DNA of 64,000 nt from Desulfobacteraceae bacterium. Lineage in GTDB: Bacteria > Desulfobacterota > Desulfobacteria > Desulfobacterales > Desulfobacteraceae. Below, piece by piece: positions 36,380 through 45,805 of the stretch. The position numbers were made by a program, and so were the translations under genes. Where the stretch lies: assembly GCA_016744295.1 (NCBI GenBank), contig JADGEQ010000011.1:1-64000 (forward strand), read 5' to 3'. The notes beneath the pieces were generated by a model. That model saw only the letters and a list, made by a program, of their open reading frames with translations, was not told the DNA's origin and made no database searches. Every line of letters starts with the position of its first letter. Position 1 is the stretch's first letter.

Positions 36380-37330
36380 ATGGGAAAAAAGGGAATTCAA
36401 ATGACCATTGAAAACACACCCCACTCCAGGGGGCTGGACCGGAAGATGAACACCTCCTTGCTGGGTGCTGCCGCCGTGATTGCATCGGCTTCAGCCTGGG
36501 GCATGTCCGGCATCTTTATCACGATTATTGTCAATGAATCCGGGGCATCTTCCATAGGACTTGCCTTCTGGCGGGACCTGCTGGGCTGTGTTACCCTGCT
36601 TGTGTTTACTCTGTTGAGCCACCCAAAAAATCTCAAAATTGATAAAAAAGACCTTCCCTGGATCATCGGCATGGGGGCGGGCCTGGGATCCTTCCATATT
36701 TTTTACAACCAAAGCATCATCATCAACGGGGCTGCCATTACCACGGTTCAGCAGGCAGCCATGCCGGCAGTGGTGAGCATTGCAGCCCTTTATTTGTGGA
36801 AAGAGGTCCTGACCCGGGAGAAAATCATCTCCATGGCCCTCATCTTCCTGGGCACAGCCCTGGCCTCGGGCCTGAACTTGTTTGACCTGGAAAAAACAAA
36901 TATGGAAGGGCTCACCCTGGGCTTTATCGTACCCTTTTTCTATGCGAGCTGGACCCTGTGCGGAAAACGGGTGGTGCCCATATACGGCGCAACCGCCAGC
37001 CTTGCCATTGGATTCGGCATTGCCAGCCTCATGCTTTTGCCCATGCAGCCATTTGTGTCCCAGCCCTTTCCCCTGAATCCCACCATTATAGCGGCCTTCT
37101 GCGGACTCATTGCAGTGTCCACATTTGGTGCCTTTTCCCTGTATATGATCGGGCTCAAATATATCCAGGCAGGTGTGGCCTCCATCCTGGTCATGTCGGA
37201 AATCCTGTTTGCAGGGGTTTATGCCTTTTTCCTTCTGGGAGAACGCCTCGGCGAAATTCAGATATTTGGAGCCGCCCTGGTCATAGCAGGGGTGGCCTGG
37301 CTCTCTTACAAACAAAACAGCTCCCATTAG
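36380..37330 (+). CDS. EamA/DMT-family transporter
   Basis: Ten-helix drug/metabolite transporter of 316 residues with two EamA repeats (about 24-160 and 175-310). Characteristic segments: ASAWGMSGIFITIIVNESGASS at the first helix and VQQAAMPAVVSIAALYLWKEVLTREKI at the end of repeat one. It shares direction with a second EamA gene 18 bp downstream; both probably lie on one transcript. I chose ATG 36380; a later in-frame ATG (about residue 8, after AATTCAA) is also possible. The substrate is unknown. Confidence 0.88.
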   Translation: MGKKGIQMTIENTPHSRGLDRKMNTSLLGAAAVIASASAWGMSGIFITIIVNESGASSIGLAFWRDLLGCVTLLVFTLLSHPKNLKIDKKDLPWIIGMGAGLGSFHIFYNQSIIINGAAITTVQQAAMPAVVSIAALYLWKEVLTREKIISMALIFLGTALASGLNLFDLEKTNMEGLTLGFIVPFFYASWTLCGKRVVPIYGATASLAIGFGIASLMLLPMQPFVSQPFPLNPTIIAAFCGLIAVSTFGAFSLYMIGLKYIQAGVASILVMSEILFAGVYAFFLLGERLGEIQIFGAALVIAGVAWLSYKQNSSH

Positions 37331-37348
37331 AATACCAGGACCTCCCCC

Positions 37349-38281
37349 ATGGCAACACTGTTTAAACTTAAAGTCTTTCTCTCCTTTGTGTCAGTCTATT
37401 TTATCTGGGGATCTAATTATTTGGCCACCCGGGTAACCCTGGATACCATACCAGCCTATTTTTCATTGGCACTACGGCTTTGCATTGCCGTTCTAATCAT
37501 TTTTCTTTGGCTTGGACCCAGAAAAATTACCCGGGTGACAAGGAGACAATGGACAAATGCATTTATGGTGGGTTTTTTGCTCCACGGTCTGGGTACCGGC
37601 CCCGTTGTATGGGCTATCTATTATGTGCCCACCGGGGTGACGGCCATCCTGGTTGCAATGCTGCCTGTCTGGTTTATTCTGTTTGAAAAACTGCTCAAGG
37701 GAAATTCCGGAATGGGATTTGTCGGGTGGATCGGGATCGCAATCAGCATTGCAGGCAGCCTGATTCTCATGGGAGGCACCAGCATTTCAACCCTTGCAAG
37801 CGCTCCGTTGATACCCTTTTTGATGATTTTTTTCGCCTGCATGTGCTGGGCATTCGGATCAATATGGAGTACCATTCTGGAAACGCCGCCAGACAATTTG
37901 ACCAATGTGCTATTCCAGATGGCAGGGGGCATTTTCTGCAATCTGTTACTAAGCTTGCTGATGGGCGAGTGGCAGGATTTAAAAACCGTTACCCTGAACT
38001 TTGAATTCCTGTTCGCCATGCTCTACCTGTCGATTTTCTGTTCTCTGTTTGTCTTTGCAGCCTATAATTTTCTTTTGGCAAATTTTAATTCCACCCTGGT
38101 ATCCACCCATTCCTATATCAACCCCCTGGTGGCGGTTTTCCTTGGCTGGATTTATATTGATGAGGCCATTGATGCCAGAGTGATGCTGGCAAGCGTCATG
38201 ATTCTGGGCGGCGTGGTCTGTATACGCATGGGGATTAAAAAAACCAGGGGTGGACAGACCAGCAAGTGGTGTTATCACTAG
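37349..38281 (+). CDS. EamA/DMT-family transporter
   Basis: Second DMT permease, 310 residues, ten helices. The family start VSVYFIWGSNYLATRVTLDTIP (about 14-35) and the end-of-repeat motifs (VAVFLGWIYIDEAIDARVML, about 264-283) are clear. YedA/RhaT-like sequence. It follows the previous EamA gene by 18 bp. Paired EamA proteins may form a hetero-oligomer or handle related metabolites; the substrate is unknown. RBS is weak (CCAGGACC). Confidence 0.88.
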   Translation: MATLFKLKVFLSFVSVYFIWGSNYLATRVTLDTIPAYFSLALRLCIAVLIIFLWLGPRKITRVTRRQWTNAFMVGFLLHGLGTGPVVWAIYYVPTGVTAILVAMLPVWFILFEKLLKGNSGMGFVGWIGIAISIAGSLILMGGTSISTLASAPLIPFLMIFFACMCWAFGSIWSTILETPPDNLTNVLFQMAGGIFCNLLLSLLMGEWQDLKTVTLNFEFLFAMLYLSIFCSLFVFAAYNFLLANFNSTLVSTHSYINPLVAVFLGWIYIDEAIDARVMLASVMILGGVVCIRMGIKKTRGGQTSKWCYH

Positions 38282-38350
38282 TATTTTTTTCTATTCCTGC
38301 GGCTGTTTGATATGCAGTTGCTAAAGATGCCCCGGCATATGGACAGGATA

Positions 38351-39136
38351 TTAAAAAAGACGTTGCTCTCCACAAAAAACAAACAGATTCTTATTTTTGT
38401 TCTGACAAACAAGGGTCATGTTTACACTGTCAGCCAGTTCCACAGCAAGGGCAGTGGGTCCTGAAATTGAAAATATCCCAGGGATTTTTGCCCGTGCAGC
38501 CTTTTGAACCAGCTCATAACTGACCCGTGATGACATAACCAGAAAGCCTGCCCTATCAAGGGTTCCATTTTTAAAAAGTGCTCCGATCGATTTGTCCAGG
38601 GCATTGTGACGTCCGACATCCTCACCCAAAGACAGCAGGGTTCCGTCTTTTGCAAAAATCACGGCCGCATGGCAGCAATGGCGGCGGGTCTGGTAATCCG
38701 AAAGTCTGTTCAGACAATGGGTTGCAATACTTGTATCCACTTTTACAGCTTTTGGTACAGGCCTTATCTTTTGTTTGAGGTCATCAATAAGCTCTTTGCC
38801 GCAGATGCCGCAACTGGTCTGGCTGATAAACCCACTGCGACTCAAAATATCCGGTATGCGTTTGATCCTGGCTGGTTTTAAAGTAACGGTAACAACATTT
38901 ACATCTTCATCGCAGTATGCCAGAGTGGCAAAATCCTCAAAGGAATCCACAATCCCCTCAGCCAGACAAAATCCGGCAACATGGGCCAGTTCATCACCAG
39001 GGGTGCGCATCACAAGTGTATATGGTTTTCCCTGTATCCTGATTGAAAGGGGGACTTCCTGGATCAGTTCCAGGCTGATTCCATCTTGTTCCTGCCCGGA
39101 AAAAACATTGATGGTTCGTTGCTTATAACCTGTCAT
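38351..39136 (-). CDS. fdhD: Formate dehydrogenase accessory sulfurtransferase FdhD
   Basis: Sulfurtransferase of 261 residues that transfers sulfur from IscS to the Mo/W-bis-MGD cofactor before insertion into formate dehydrogenase. The catalytic CxxC is in TSCGICGKEL (about 114-123), with the family motifs MRTPGDELAHVAGFCLAEGI (about 43-62) and DVGRHNALDKSIG (about 173-185). No formate dehydrogenase gene is in the window; the nearest W/Mo enzyme is the AOR, 152 bp upstream on the same strand. A terminator-like hairpin separates them, so co-transcription is uncertain. Confidence 0.93.
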   Translation of the reverse strand: MTGYKQRTINVFSGQEQDGISLELIQEVPLSIRIQGKPYTLVMRTPGDELAHVAGFCLAEGIVDSFEDFATLAYCDEDVNVVTVTLKPARIKRIPDILSRSGFISQTSCGICGKELIDDLKQKIRPVPKAVKVDTSIATHCLNRLSDYQTRRHCCHAAVIFAKDGTLLSLGEDVGRHNALDKSIGALFKNGTLDRAGFLVMSSRVSYELVQKAARAKIPGIFSISGPTALAVELADSVNMTLVCQNKNKNLFVFCGEQRLF

Positions 39137-39230
39137 TTACTGGCGCCTTATTTTGCTATCATTTGTTGCTGTCATTTTTTTTAAATTCCATACAATCCGT
39201 TCAAAGATCGCCATATCCTGACCTTATTAA

Positions 39231-39265
39231 CAGATCCCGGCTGGGAATAAAACAGCCGGGATCTG
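39231..39265 (-). terminator. Terminator-like hairpin after the AOR gene
   Basis: Perfect 13-bp stem CAGATCCCGGCTG / CAGCCGGGATCTG with a 9-base loop, 24 bp beyond the aor stop (read on the minus strand). The downstream side is TTAATAAG rather than a long T run, so termination may be partial, allowing read-through into fdhD. Confidence 0.65.
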
Positions 39266-39288
39266 ATTAAAATACATCTTTTTTTTTG

Positions 39289-41259
39289 TCAGGCAAGTGC
39301 TTTTTTCATTTTCTCTGCAACATACCCGAGACCCAGTTTTCTCAAATGATCCTCCCGGGGAATTCCTGTCTTGTTTTCCCAACCCCGTATCTCATAGTAA
39401 GCATCCAGGATTTTATTATATTTTTTACCATCAATGGGAGGCAGGGGAACAGGCCCTACCGGGTGCTCTCCAGGACAACTTTCATTCAAACACTTATAGT
39501 TGGGCTGATCATCCTCGCGTCTGATGCCGCGCATGGCAATGGTCGCCCTTTCAATCTGGTTGGATTTTTCAAAGATGGCAAACAGCTCTTCCTTGGTATA
39601 TTCAATACCTGAAGCATAATAAATCCCTTTGATAATCATGTCATACATGTATTCCAGATTTTCCGGTGTATCATGAAAATATCCCAGATGCCCGAAGTTA
39701 AACTTGCACAACCCCAGGGAATCACTCATAAAAAAGAGGTTTTCATAATACTGGACCAGCTTTGCTTTACCTTCCGGGTGGTAAGACCTTATATCCCCGG
39801 CTTCCTTGTACCCGCTCACATGCACAGATAGGGCCGGTATATTAACCCACTCGGCAGTGGGAAGACCGTTCAGGTGGTGGGACCCCCTGGGAGAAACAGC
39901 AAATTGAAGCATGGAACCGATGGTGGATCTCGTTTCAACACCGGTGGCACACATGCCCTTCTGGTGATATACCGATTCCAGGGCTTTTTCACCAAGACTT
40001 TTTGCAAGGCGATAAGGCCCCAGGGCAAGCTTTTCACCGCACCCTTTTTTAAACACCATTTTGGGCATAAGTTCCACCATGGCATCGCCGTTTCCAAACA
40101 CCAGGTCCACATCATCCGTGAACCTTTTATCGATGATATTTTTTTCCCTCAATTCCATGAGCGTAGAGAAAACAGCGCCTGCTTCAACCGTATCAAGGCC
40201 GTAATCATTGCACATGGTATTCAGCTTTAAAACAACTTTTTCATCTGTTATATCACATTTATGGCCCAGTGCCGTGGTGGTTTCATATTCAGGACCGCCA
40301 CCCCTTGTCGGATACTTGCCGGCTGAAATACTATAGGAGGCATGGCAATGGACCGGACACCCGAAACAGGACTCTCTTCTGGTGCCCCATTTCTCATTCC
40401 AGGTGGTGACCAGGTTGTCAAATTTCGGATCCACACCGCACCGCTGCCAGTTTCGGATGGGTGTCATACCGGTCTGACCGATGAGCTTGGTTATTCCGGG
40501 AGTCCCGTTTTTTGACATTATCTTGTAGGTCAGGCTGTGAACCTTACCATAATCAGGGTCCATCAGGGCGTCACGAAGTTCACGGCAAAGATTGAAATAT
40601 TCTTTTGGTTTGAACAATTTTATGGGTTTGGTTCCATTTACAAGAATGGCCTTAAGATTCTTGGAGCCAAAAACAGCGCCAAGGCCGGTGCGTCCCATGG
40701 AGTTTGTCTGCTCGGTACGCACATTGGCAAATGTAATCAGATTTTCACCGGCAGGACCAATGCAAAGCAGTTTTGATGATTCGCCATAGGCATTTAACAA
40801 TTCAGCCTGGGTATCATTGCATCCCTTGCCCCAAAGCGGTTTAGCCGACACCAGTTTTGCCGAATCATTTTCCATATGGATCATGACCGGAGTCGGAGAT
40901 TTACCGGTAATAACAAGCAGGTCATAGCCGCATCGTTTCATTGAAGGGCCAAAGTGGCCACCGCAATTGGCATCACCCCACCCGCTGGTATTATGGGGGG
41001 ACAAAAAGGTGGCATGTGTCCGTCCGGAACTTGGAAAAGTAGTTCCAGCCAGAACCCCGGTGCCGATCAATATCATATTCTCAGGTGAAAGCGGATCTGT
41101 TTTCGCCACATCCACCTCTTTAAAAAGAATATGATGGCCCAAACACCGGCCACCCAGCCACTCCTTATAATAGGGAGTGGCATCTTCAGTTGTTATCTTT
41201 CCTTTTGTAAGATCAATCCTGAGGATCTTGCCCATATTTCCATATACGTCGTTCGTCAT
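39289..41259 (-). CDS. aor: Tungsten-containing aldehyde:ferredoxin oxidoreductase
   Basis: AOR-family enzyme of 656 residues oxidising aldehydes to carboxylates (or the reverse) with a W-bis-pyranopterin and a [4Fe-4S] cluster. N-terminal domain GKILRIDLTKGKITTE and GGRCLGHHILF; pyranopterin-contact TGLGAVFGSKNLKAI (about 190-204); cluster ligands in SCFGCPVHCHASY (about 296-308); YGLDTVEAG (about 353-361) in the second pterin site. No signal peptide of its own. Longer than the roughly 605-residue archaeal enzyme, mainly at the C-terminus. It lies 18 bp downstream of a Tat-signalled Fe-S subunit gene, with which it probably forms a complex. Confidence 0.94.
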   Translation of the reverse strand: MTNDVYGNMGKILRIDLTKGKITTEDATPYYKEWLGGRCLGHHILFKEVDVAKTDPLSPENMILIGTGVLAGTTFPSSGRTHATFLSPHNTSGWGDANCGGHFGPSMKRCGYDLLVITGKSPTPVMIHMENDSAKLVSAKPLWGKGCNDTQAELLNAYGESSKLLCIGPAGENLITFANVRTEQTNSMGRTGLGAVFGSKNLKAILVNGTKPIKLFKPKEYFNLCRELRDALMDPDYGKVHSLTYKIMSKNGTPGITKLIGQTGMTPIRNWQRCGVDPKFDNLVTTWNEKWGTRRESCFGCPVHCHASYSISAGKYPTRGGGPEYETTTALGHKCDITDEKVVLKLNTMCNDYGLDTVEAGAVFSTLMELREKNIIDKRFTDDVDLVFGNGDAMVELMPKMVFKKGCGEKLALGPYRLAKSLGEKALESVYHQKGMCATGVETRSTIGSMLQFAVSPRGSHHLNGLPTAEWVNIPALSVHVSGYKEAGDIRSYHPEGKAKLVQYYENLFFMSDSLGLCKFNFGHLGYFHDTPENLEYMYDMIIKGIYYASGIEYTKEELFAIFEKSNQIERATIAMRGIRREDDQPNYKCLNESCPGEHPVGPVPLPPIDGKKYNKILDAYYEIRGWENKTGIPREDHLRKLGLGYVAEKMKKALA

Positions 41260-41277
41260 TATATATCCTCCTGGTTC

Positions 41278-41925
41278 CTATCGTTTTTTGAAAGTTATCG
41301 CATTTGTGGGACACCAGGATACGCACTGGGGATCTCCGCCGCACAGATCACATTTATATGCCTTTTCCGTCTCAGGATTTACATGTATCTTATCAAACTG
41401 GCAGGCGGTTTCACACTCACCGCATCCGACACATTTTTCTTCATCGACAACCCTTGCGCCGGTTTTGGAATCCACATAGATTGCATTTTCAGGACAGATA
41501 TCCAGACATTCCGGCGAATCGCACTGGCGACAAAACTCATTGGTGCTGAACTCTGCAAAGGTTGCCATGGCAAGGGGTTGCGGCCAGCCAGGCGCATTGG
41601 CGGAACTTGGGGAAACGCCCATGCTTTTGATCAAGGGTTTTGCTGTAAAATGGTTTCTGTTTGTTGCCCCTGCATCCCCCTCGTGAAACTGGGCACATGC
41701 AACTTCGCAACACCCGCATCCGGCACAGAGTTCAGGGTGAAATTCCAGCTCAAATCGTACTTTTGGAAGTTCACAAAGATCATTGTCCGACCGAAGGGCA
41801 TGGGCAGTGGATGTAAATCCCTGCAAAAACGTAAGGCCGGCAACAATGCCGCCAGTTTTTTTCCCTGCCCGCTTAAAGAATTCTCTTCTGGAAAATCCTT
41901 TAGATTTTGCTTTTTCTTCACGCAT
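41278..41925 (-). CDS. Fe-S electron-transfer subunit of AOR with twin-arginine signal
   Basis: Ferredoxin-like protein of 215 residues. The N-terminus (FSRREFFKRAGKK, then a hydrophobic stretch ending STAHA, about 1-44) has the form of a Tat signal. Cys clusters: CAGCGCCEVAC (about 69-79), CRQCDSPECLDIC (about 131-143), CVGCGECETAC (about 164-174) and CDLCGGDPQCVSWC (about 191-204), enough for about four [4Fe-4S] clusters in the DmsB/NrfC style. RBS AAAGGAGAAAG. Start of the AOR operon. The Tat signal implies the AOR complex may be exported folded, or anchored. Confidence 0.9.
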   Translation of the reverse strand: MREEKAKSKGFSRREFFKRAGKKTGGIVAGLTFLQGFTSTAHALRSDNDLCELPKVRFELEFHPELCAGCGCCEVACAQFHEGDAGATNRNHFTAKPLIKSMGVSPSSANAPGWPQPLAMATFAEFSTNEFCRQCDSPECLDICPENAIYVDSKTGARVVDEEKCVGCGECETACQFDKIHVNPETEKAYKCDLCGGDPQCVSWCPTNAITFKKR

Positions 41926-41997
41926 TGATTCTTTCTCCTTTCAAATTGATTATCGGGCTCCATTGACTTCAATTTTTCTTGTTTTTTTATTTCACAA

Positions 41998-42013
41998 TGG
42001 AAAAAGCATGCCA
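41998..42013 (-). promoter_or_regulatory. Possible weak sigma-54 promoter of AOR operon
   Basis: On the minus strand TGGCATGCTTTTTCCA keeps the -24 element TGGCA and the 10-base spacing, but the -12 GC is CC. It is 72 bp upstream of the Fe-S subunit start. I report it only because a sigma-54 activator pair is encoded next door and no better match exists in the region. Confidence 0.3.
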
Positions 42014-42180
42014 GCCGATTATTTTTATCCATAACCAATTAAAATAATAGAGTAAAAGTTATAAACCCATACATAACAAAGGGGAGAATGGAACCCATTA
42101 TTTATGATGATTATAACTTTTTGAATACACAGGAAGATTCAATGGAAGAAAAAAAGCGTAACCCCCTTTGTTCTCGAAGG

Positions 42181-42198
42181 CTATAACGAAAGTTATAG
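42181..42198. promoter_or_regulatory. Palindromic activator site CTATAAC-N4-GTTATAG (copy 1)
   Basis: Perfect inverted repeat with 7-bp arms and spacer GAAA, between the 3' end of the EBP gene and the AOR operon, about 256 bp upstream of the operon's first codon. Related half-sites occur at 42058-42063 (GTTATA), 42072-42077 (CATAAC) and 42112-42117 (TATAAC). The same palindrome recurs at 45905-45920. Confidence 0.65.
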
Positions 42199-42211
42199 GC
42201 TATTCCCTTTG

Positions 42212-43639
42212 TTATGCCTTGTCTTTTTGCTTTTTCAACCGTTTGCTGAGAGCGGGTTGAGAGATTCCCAGCAACCGGCTTGCAAGGGTTTGGTTATTAT
42301 CAGACCGGTCCATGGCTTCTCGTACAAGGGCTGTTGTAACAGTATGAAGATCAGGCAGGGTTTCGGGAAAGATAATCCTTTCCCTTGATGAATTCATGAC
42401 GGATTTATCCCTTATCAGGGGATAGTCCATAAGATTTTCAAATGATCTTATGGAGAGTATCTCTTTTTCGTCATGGGTTGTCATGGCATCATATACCATG
42501 GCCTCAAGTTCCCTGATATTACCGGGAAAATCATAGGCCTGAAAGGTAAGAATGACCTGGGGATCCAGTTTTGGAATAGTGGTTTGCATTTGCGCCGCAA
42601 TTTTTTCAATAAAGTGAGCCAGCAATCGGGGAATGTCGTGTTTACGTTCACGCAAAGCGGGCAACTGAATTGAATGGGTAAAAAGTCTGTAATAGAGATC
42701 TTTTCTGAACAGCCCTTTTTCCATACGTGCCTTAAGATCATAATTTGTGGCTGCGATAATCCTTGCTCCCAGGGGCCGTGCACTGTCCGCCCCCAAAGGA
42801 TAATATTCTCTTTCCTGGAGCAGGCGTAAAAGCTTTACCTGTGAGGTCGGATTTAAATCACCGATTTCATCCAGGAACAGAACTCCCTGACCCGCTTTTT
42901 CCACAAACCCGGGCCTGTTTTTCCTGGCACCGGTGAATGCCCCTTTAACATGCCCGAACAGGGTATCGCTGAACATGGTATCATCAAGGCCTGCAATATT
43001 CACAGGACAAAAGGGTTTATCCTTGTAACCGATCTGATGCAGGGCTCTTGCCACAAGCTCCTTGCCGGTTCCGGATTCACCTGTAATGGTGACAGATTGA
43101 CGAGAAGAGGCAATGGCTTCGATATACTCGAAAATACGAAACATGACCGGATCTTTTGTAATAATGGATGAAAATACAGAGGGATCCTTCCTCTTTTTTT
43201 TGGAAAAAAAGACGGACTGCAAGGAGGCCATTCCCATTTTTAAATCATGGACCTCAAAGGCATGTTTAATTGTCGTGATGAGACGATTTTCTTCCACCGG
43301 TTTTACCAGATAATCAAATGCCCCTCTTTTTATACAGCTTACTGCGGTTTCCACACTGTCCATTCCCGTGATAACAATGACCTTTATATGGGGGAATTCA
43401 CCGATGATCTGTTCCAGGATTTCTTCTCCGGAAAAATGGGGCATGATCAGGTCAAGCATCACAACATTAACCGGATGGGCTTTAAGAATTTTAAGAACAT
43501 CCCTGCTGTCACTGCATCTTAAAACCTGGCTGATACCATTTGCCAGAAGCACGATTTCCATACTGTCCAGGGCGGTTTTTTCGTCATCCACCAGCAGTAC
43601 CGACCATTCAGAATCTAAAAAGGGTTCCATATCCATCAC
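42212..43639 (-). CDS. Sigma-54-dependent response regulator (NtrC/AtoC type)
   Basis: Response regulator of 475 residues: receiver (about 10-130, phospho-Asp in VVMLDLIMP, Lys in LVKPV), AAA+ domain (about 165-395) with Walker A GESGTGKEL, canonical GAFTGA, Walker B GVLFLDEIGDL and sensor RIIAATNYD, and a C-terminal Fis-type helix-turn-helix (NNQTLASRLLGISQPALSKRLKK). The start overlaps the upstream kinase by 4 bp (ATGA). It is transcribed towards the AOR operon on the same strand and is flanked by copies of a (C)TATAAC/GTTATA(G) palindrome, its probable binding site. Confidence 0.95.
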   Translation of the reverse strand: MMDMEPFLDSEWSVLLVDDEKTALDSMEIVLLANGISQVLRCSDSRDVLKILKAHPVNVVMLDLIMPHFSGEEILEQIIGEFPHIKVIVITGMDSVETAVSCIKRGAFDYLVKPVEENRLITTIKHAFEVHDLKMGMASLQSVFFSKKKRKDPSVFSSIITKDPVMFRIFEYIEAIASSRQSVTITGESGTGKELVARALHQIGYKDKPFCPVNIAGLDDTMFSDTLFGHVKGAFTGARKNRPGFVEKAGQGVLFLDEIGDLNPTSQVKLLRLLQEREYYPLGADSARPLGARIIAATNYDLKARMEKGLFRKDLYYRLFTHSIQLPALRERKHDIPRLLAHFIEKIAAQMQTTIPKLDPQVILTFQAYDFPGNIRELEAMVYDAMTTHDEKEILSIRSFENLMDYPLIRDKSVMNSSRERIIFPETLPDLHTVTTALVREAMDRSDNNQTLASRLLGISQPALSKRLKKQKDKA

Positions 43640-45759
43640 TCATTTATTTTTTTGGTTTTAATCAAACATTGACTAGCTTGCACGCCCGGATCAGTCGAGA
43701 CGCCAGTCCATGGCTGCAACAACACTCTGGCAATGGTTTCTTTTCCGAGTTCGGATGAAAATATCAATTGCCCCCGGTGGTCTTTTATGATCTTTTCACT
43801 GATTGACAGCCCCAATCCTGTTCCGCCGCAGCTTCTTTTTGTGGTAAAAAAAGGATCTGTGATATGGTCAAGGTCCTCATCCCTGATGCCCTGGCCCTGA
43901 TCCCTGAATTCAAGAAATACAGATCCAGTGTTTTTATCAACACCGGTAAAAACCTGTAAGGATTGACTTTTTTGGGTTAATGCCTCACAGGCGTTTTGAA
44001 TAAGATTGATAATCACTTGTTCAATCTGCTGAAAATTCCCTCGGATGATTGGTTTTTCTTTTGAATAATGCACGGTGAAATCATGGGTGCTCTTTTTAAT
44101 CTGGTTGTTCACAAGGGTTAGGGAATGTTTTACAACAGAATTTACAAACACCTTGTTATCCATTCCTGAAACATCTTTCCGGGCATAGTTTTTCAGATCT
44201 GACACAATTGATTTTATCCGTTGGGACCCCTCAATCACGCCATCAAACAGCATAGGTATTTTTTCCTTTGCCTGGGAGTATTTCAATCCTCCCAGGTAAA
44301 AATCTCCGTGAGTTTTATATTCTTCCTCCAGTATTTTCTCGGCATCCCCCCATACTCTTCTGAGCAGTGGTGTGTTTAAACCGATATACTGGTTGGGATT
44401 ATTGATTTCATGTCCCATACCGGAAACCAATATTCCCAGGGTCACCATTTTCCCCGCCTGTTCCAGCTGCCGGCTGCGTATTTTTTCCTGGGTAATATCA
44501 TGACAGGAGATCAAAATGGTGCCTCCGCCTATGCAGACTCTCTTGGCGGTGACATCAATGTAGTGCGCATTGCCAAATTTATCTTTGATGTTAATTTCAA
44601 TATTTTTGAGTTCCTGTCTCTCATCCAGTTTCTTTATGGAAAAAAAACGGCTTCCCAGTAATTTTTCAATATTATCCATCCACCAGATTTCTTCCAGATT
44701 GAATCCAAAAATATGTTTAACACTTGGGCTGATAAAAAAGAAATTTCCGTCATCATTGGTAATAAACACAGCATCGGAAATGCTGGACAAAATAACACGG
44801 TGCATCTCTTCAGAAAATTTCAGCTGGTCAATACCGATTTTATAGGAGGGCAGATCCTTAAAACTTTGTACAATGCCCAACAATTGTCCTGAAGAATCTT
44901 TAATGGCTCTGGCAGAGACGATACACGGATTTACCTGGCCCTTGTCATTAATACACCGGGTTTCAAAGTCTGCGGTTTCATTCTTCTGCAGCAATTGATC
45001 GGCCCAACAGTTCACCCCCTCTCCGCATCCTTTGCAAGGGAAAATTTCATAACATTTTTGGTCAACCTGCCCGGGATGATCCCCCCCTGTTATCCTGAAA
45101 TAGGCAGGGTTTATGTTGAGAATATTTTTCTGGTTATCGATGAGTGCGAGCCCCTCATCTGCGATTTCAAACGCTTCCTGCAGCTGAATGTCCGCAATTT
45201 TCAGCTCATTTTCTTCAATTTGTCTGTCCCTCTTCCCATTGTGAATCGCTTTTTTTCTTTTCTCCAAAACGAATCTCATTGTTTTCATCAATACAATGGA
45301 GTTCTTTTCTTTTCGTTTTGCCTGGGTCACATCCTTGATGGAAGCTGCCACATGTTCTTTCCCGTTTATGGTAACCGGTTTTAAAAACACCTCGGTATCA
45401 ATAATGGATCCATCAGTCAATTTATCTTTCCAGAAAAACCGCTGGGGGTTTCCCAAAAGAGCAGATCGGATTTTTCTTTTTGCCATATCATGGGATCTTT
45501 CGCCATTGGGCTGGTATCGTGGGGCAAAATCAGCAGGGGATTTGCCAATAATGTCGTTCCGTCCTGTCTTCCATATCTTACAGGTTTGGAAGCTGCAGTC
45601 CACAACGGTTTCGGTCAATATCAACGCCCCTTTATCCGTGGCTTCCAGCATGGCCTGGCTATGCCTCAGCTTTAATTGCAGGTGTCGGTTCCGAATCGTT
45701 TCACAGCTTAATTCCTTTTGCAGCCTGTGATTTTCGGCAATAATTGTTTTAACATCCAT
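43636..45759 (-). CDS. Multi-PAS sensor histidine kinase (AOR-linked)
   Basis: Cytoplasmic kinase of 707 residues without membrane segments. An N-terminal coiled coil, then about three PAS domains (about 30-150, 200-315, 325-445), HisKA with the variant H box GMGHEINNPNQY (about 450), and HATPase with the N box NLIQNACEAL and G boxes DQGQGI and GGTGLGLSISEKI. The second PAS contains a cysteine group, CYEIFPCKGCGEGVNC (about residues 234-249), of the type found in many anaerobe PAS domains. Partner of the EBP at 42212, with which it overlaps by 4 bp. The signal may be redox or an aldehyde (inference). Confidence 0.92.
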   Translation of the reverse strand: MDVKTIIAENHRLQKELSCETIRNRHLQLKLRHSQAMLEATDKGALILTETVVDCSFQTCKIWKTGRNDIIGKSPADFAPRYQPNGERSHDMAKRKIRSALLGNPQRFFWKDKLTDGSIIDTEVFLKPVTINGKEHVAASIKDVTQAKRKEKNSIVLMKTMRFVLEKRKKAIHNGKRDRQIEENELKIADIQLQEAFEIADEGLALIDNQKNILNINPAYFRITGGDHPGQVDQKCYEIFPCKGCGEGVNCWADQLLQKNETADFETRCINDKGQVNPCIVSARAIKDSSGQLLGIVQSFKDLPSYKIGIDQLKFSEEMHRVILSSISDAVFITNDDGNFFFISPSVKHIFGFNLEEIWWMDNIEKLLGSRFFSIKKLDERQELKNIEINIKDKFGNAHYIDVTAKRVCIGGGTILISCHDITQEKIRSRQLEQAGKMVTLGILVSGMGHEINNPNQYIGLNTPLLRRVWGDAEKILEEEYKTHGDFYLGGLKYSQAKEKIPMLFDGVIEGSQRIKSIVSDLKNYARKDVSGMDNKVFVNSVVKHSLTLVNNQIKKSTHDFTVHYSKEKPIIRGNFQQIEQVIINLIQNACEALTQKSQSLQVFTGVDKNTGSVFLEFRDQGQGIRDEDLDHITDPFFTTKRSCGGTGLGLSISEKIIKDHRGQLIFSSELGKETIARVLLQPWTGVSTDPGVQASQCLIKTKKINE

Positions 45760-45805
45760 TTTTAATGACTTGATCAGTCCTCCTTAACCATTTTTCCCAA
45801 CACGC

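Noticed and set aside
36491-37327. 278-codon open frame antisense to the first EamA gene
   Set aside because: Composition is that of a reversed membrane-protein frame (Gly, His and Gln rich, no domain); the EamA gene on the other strand is certain.
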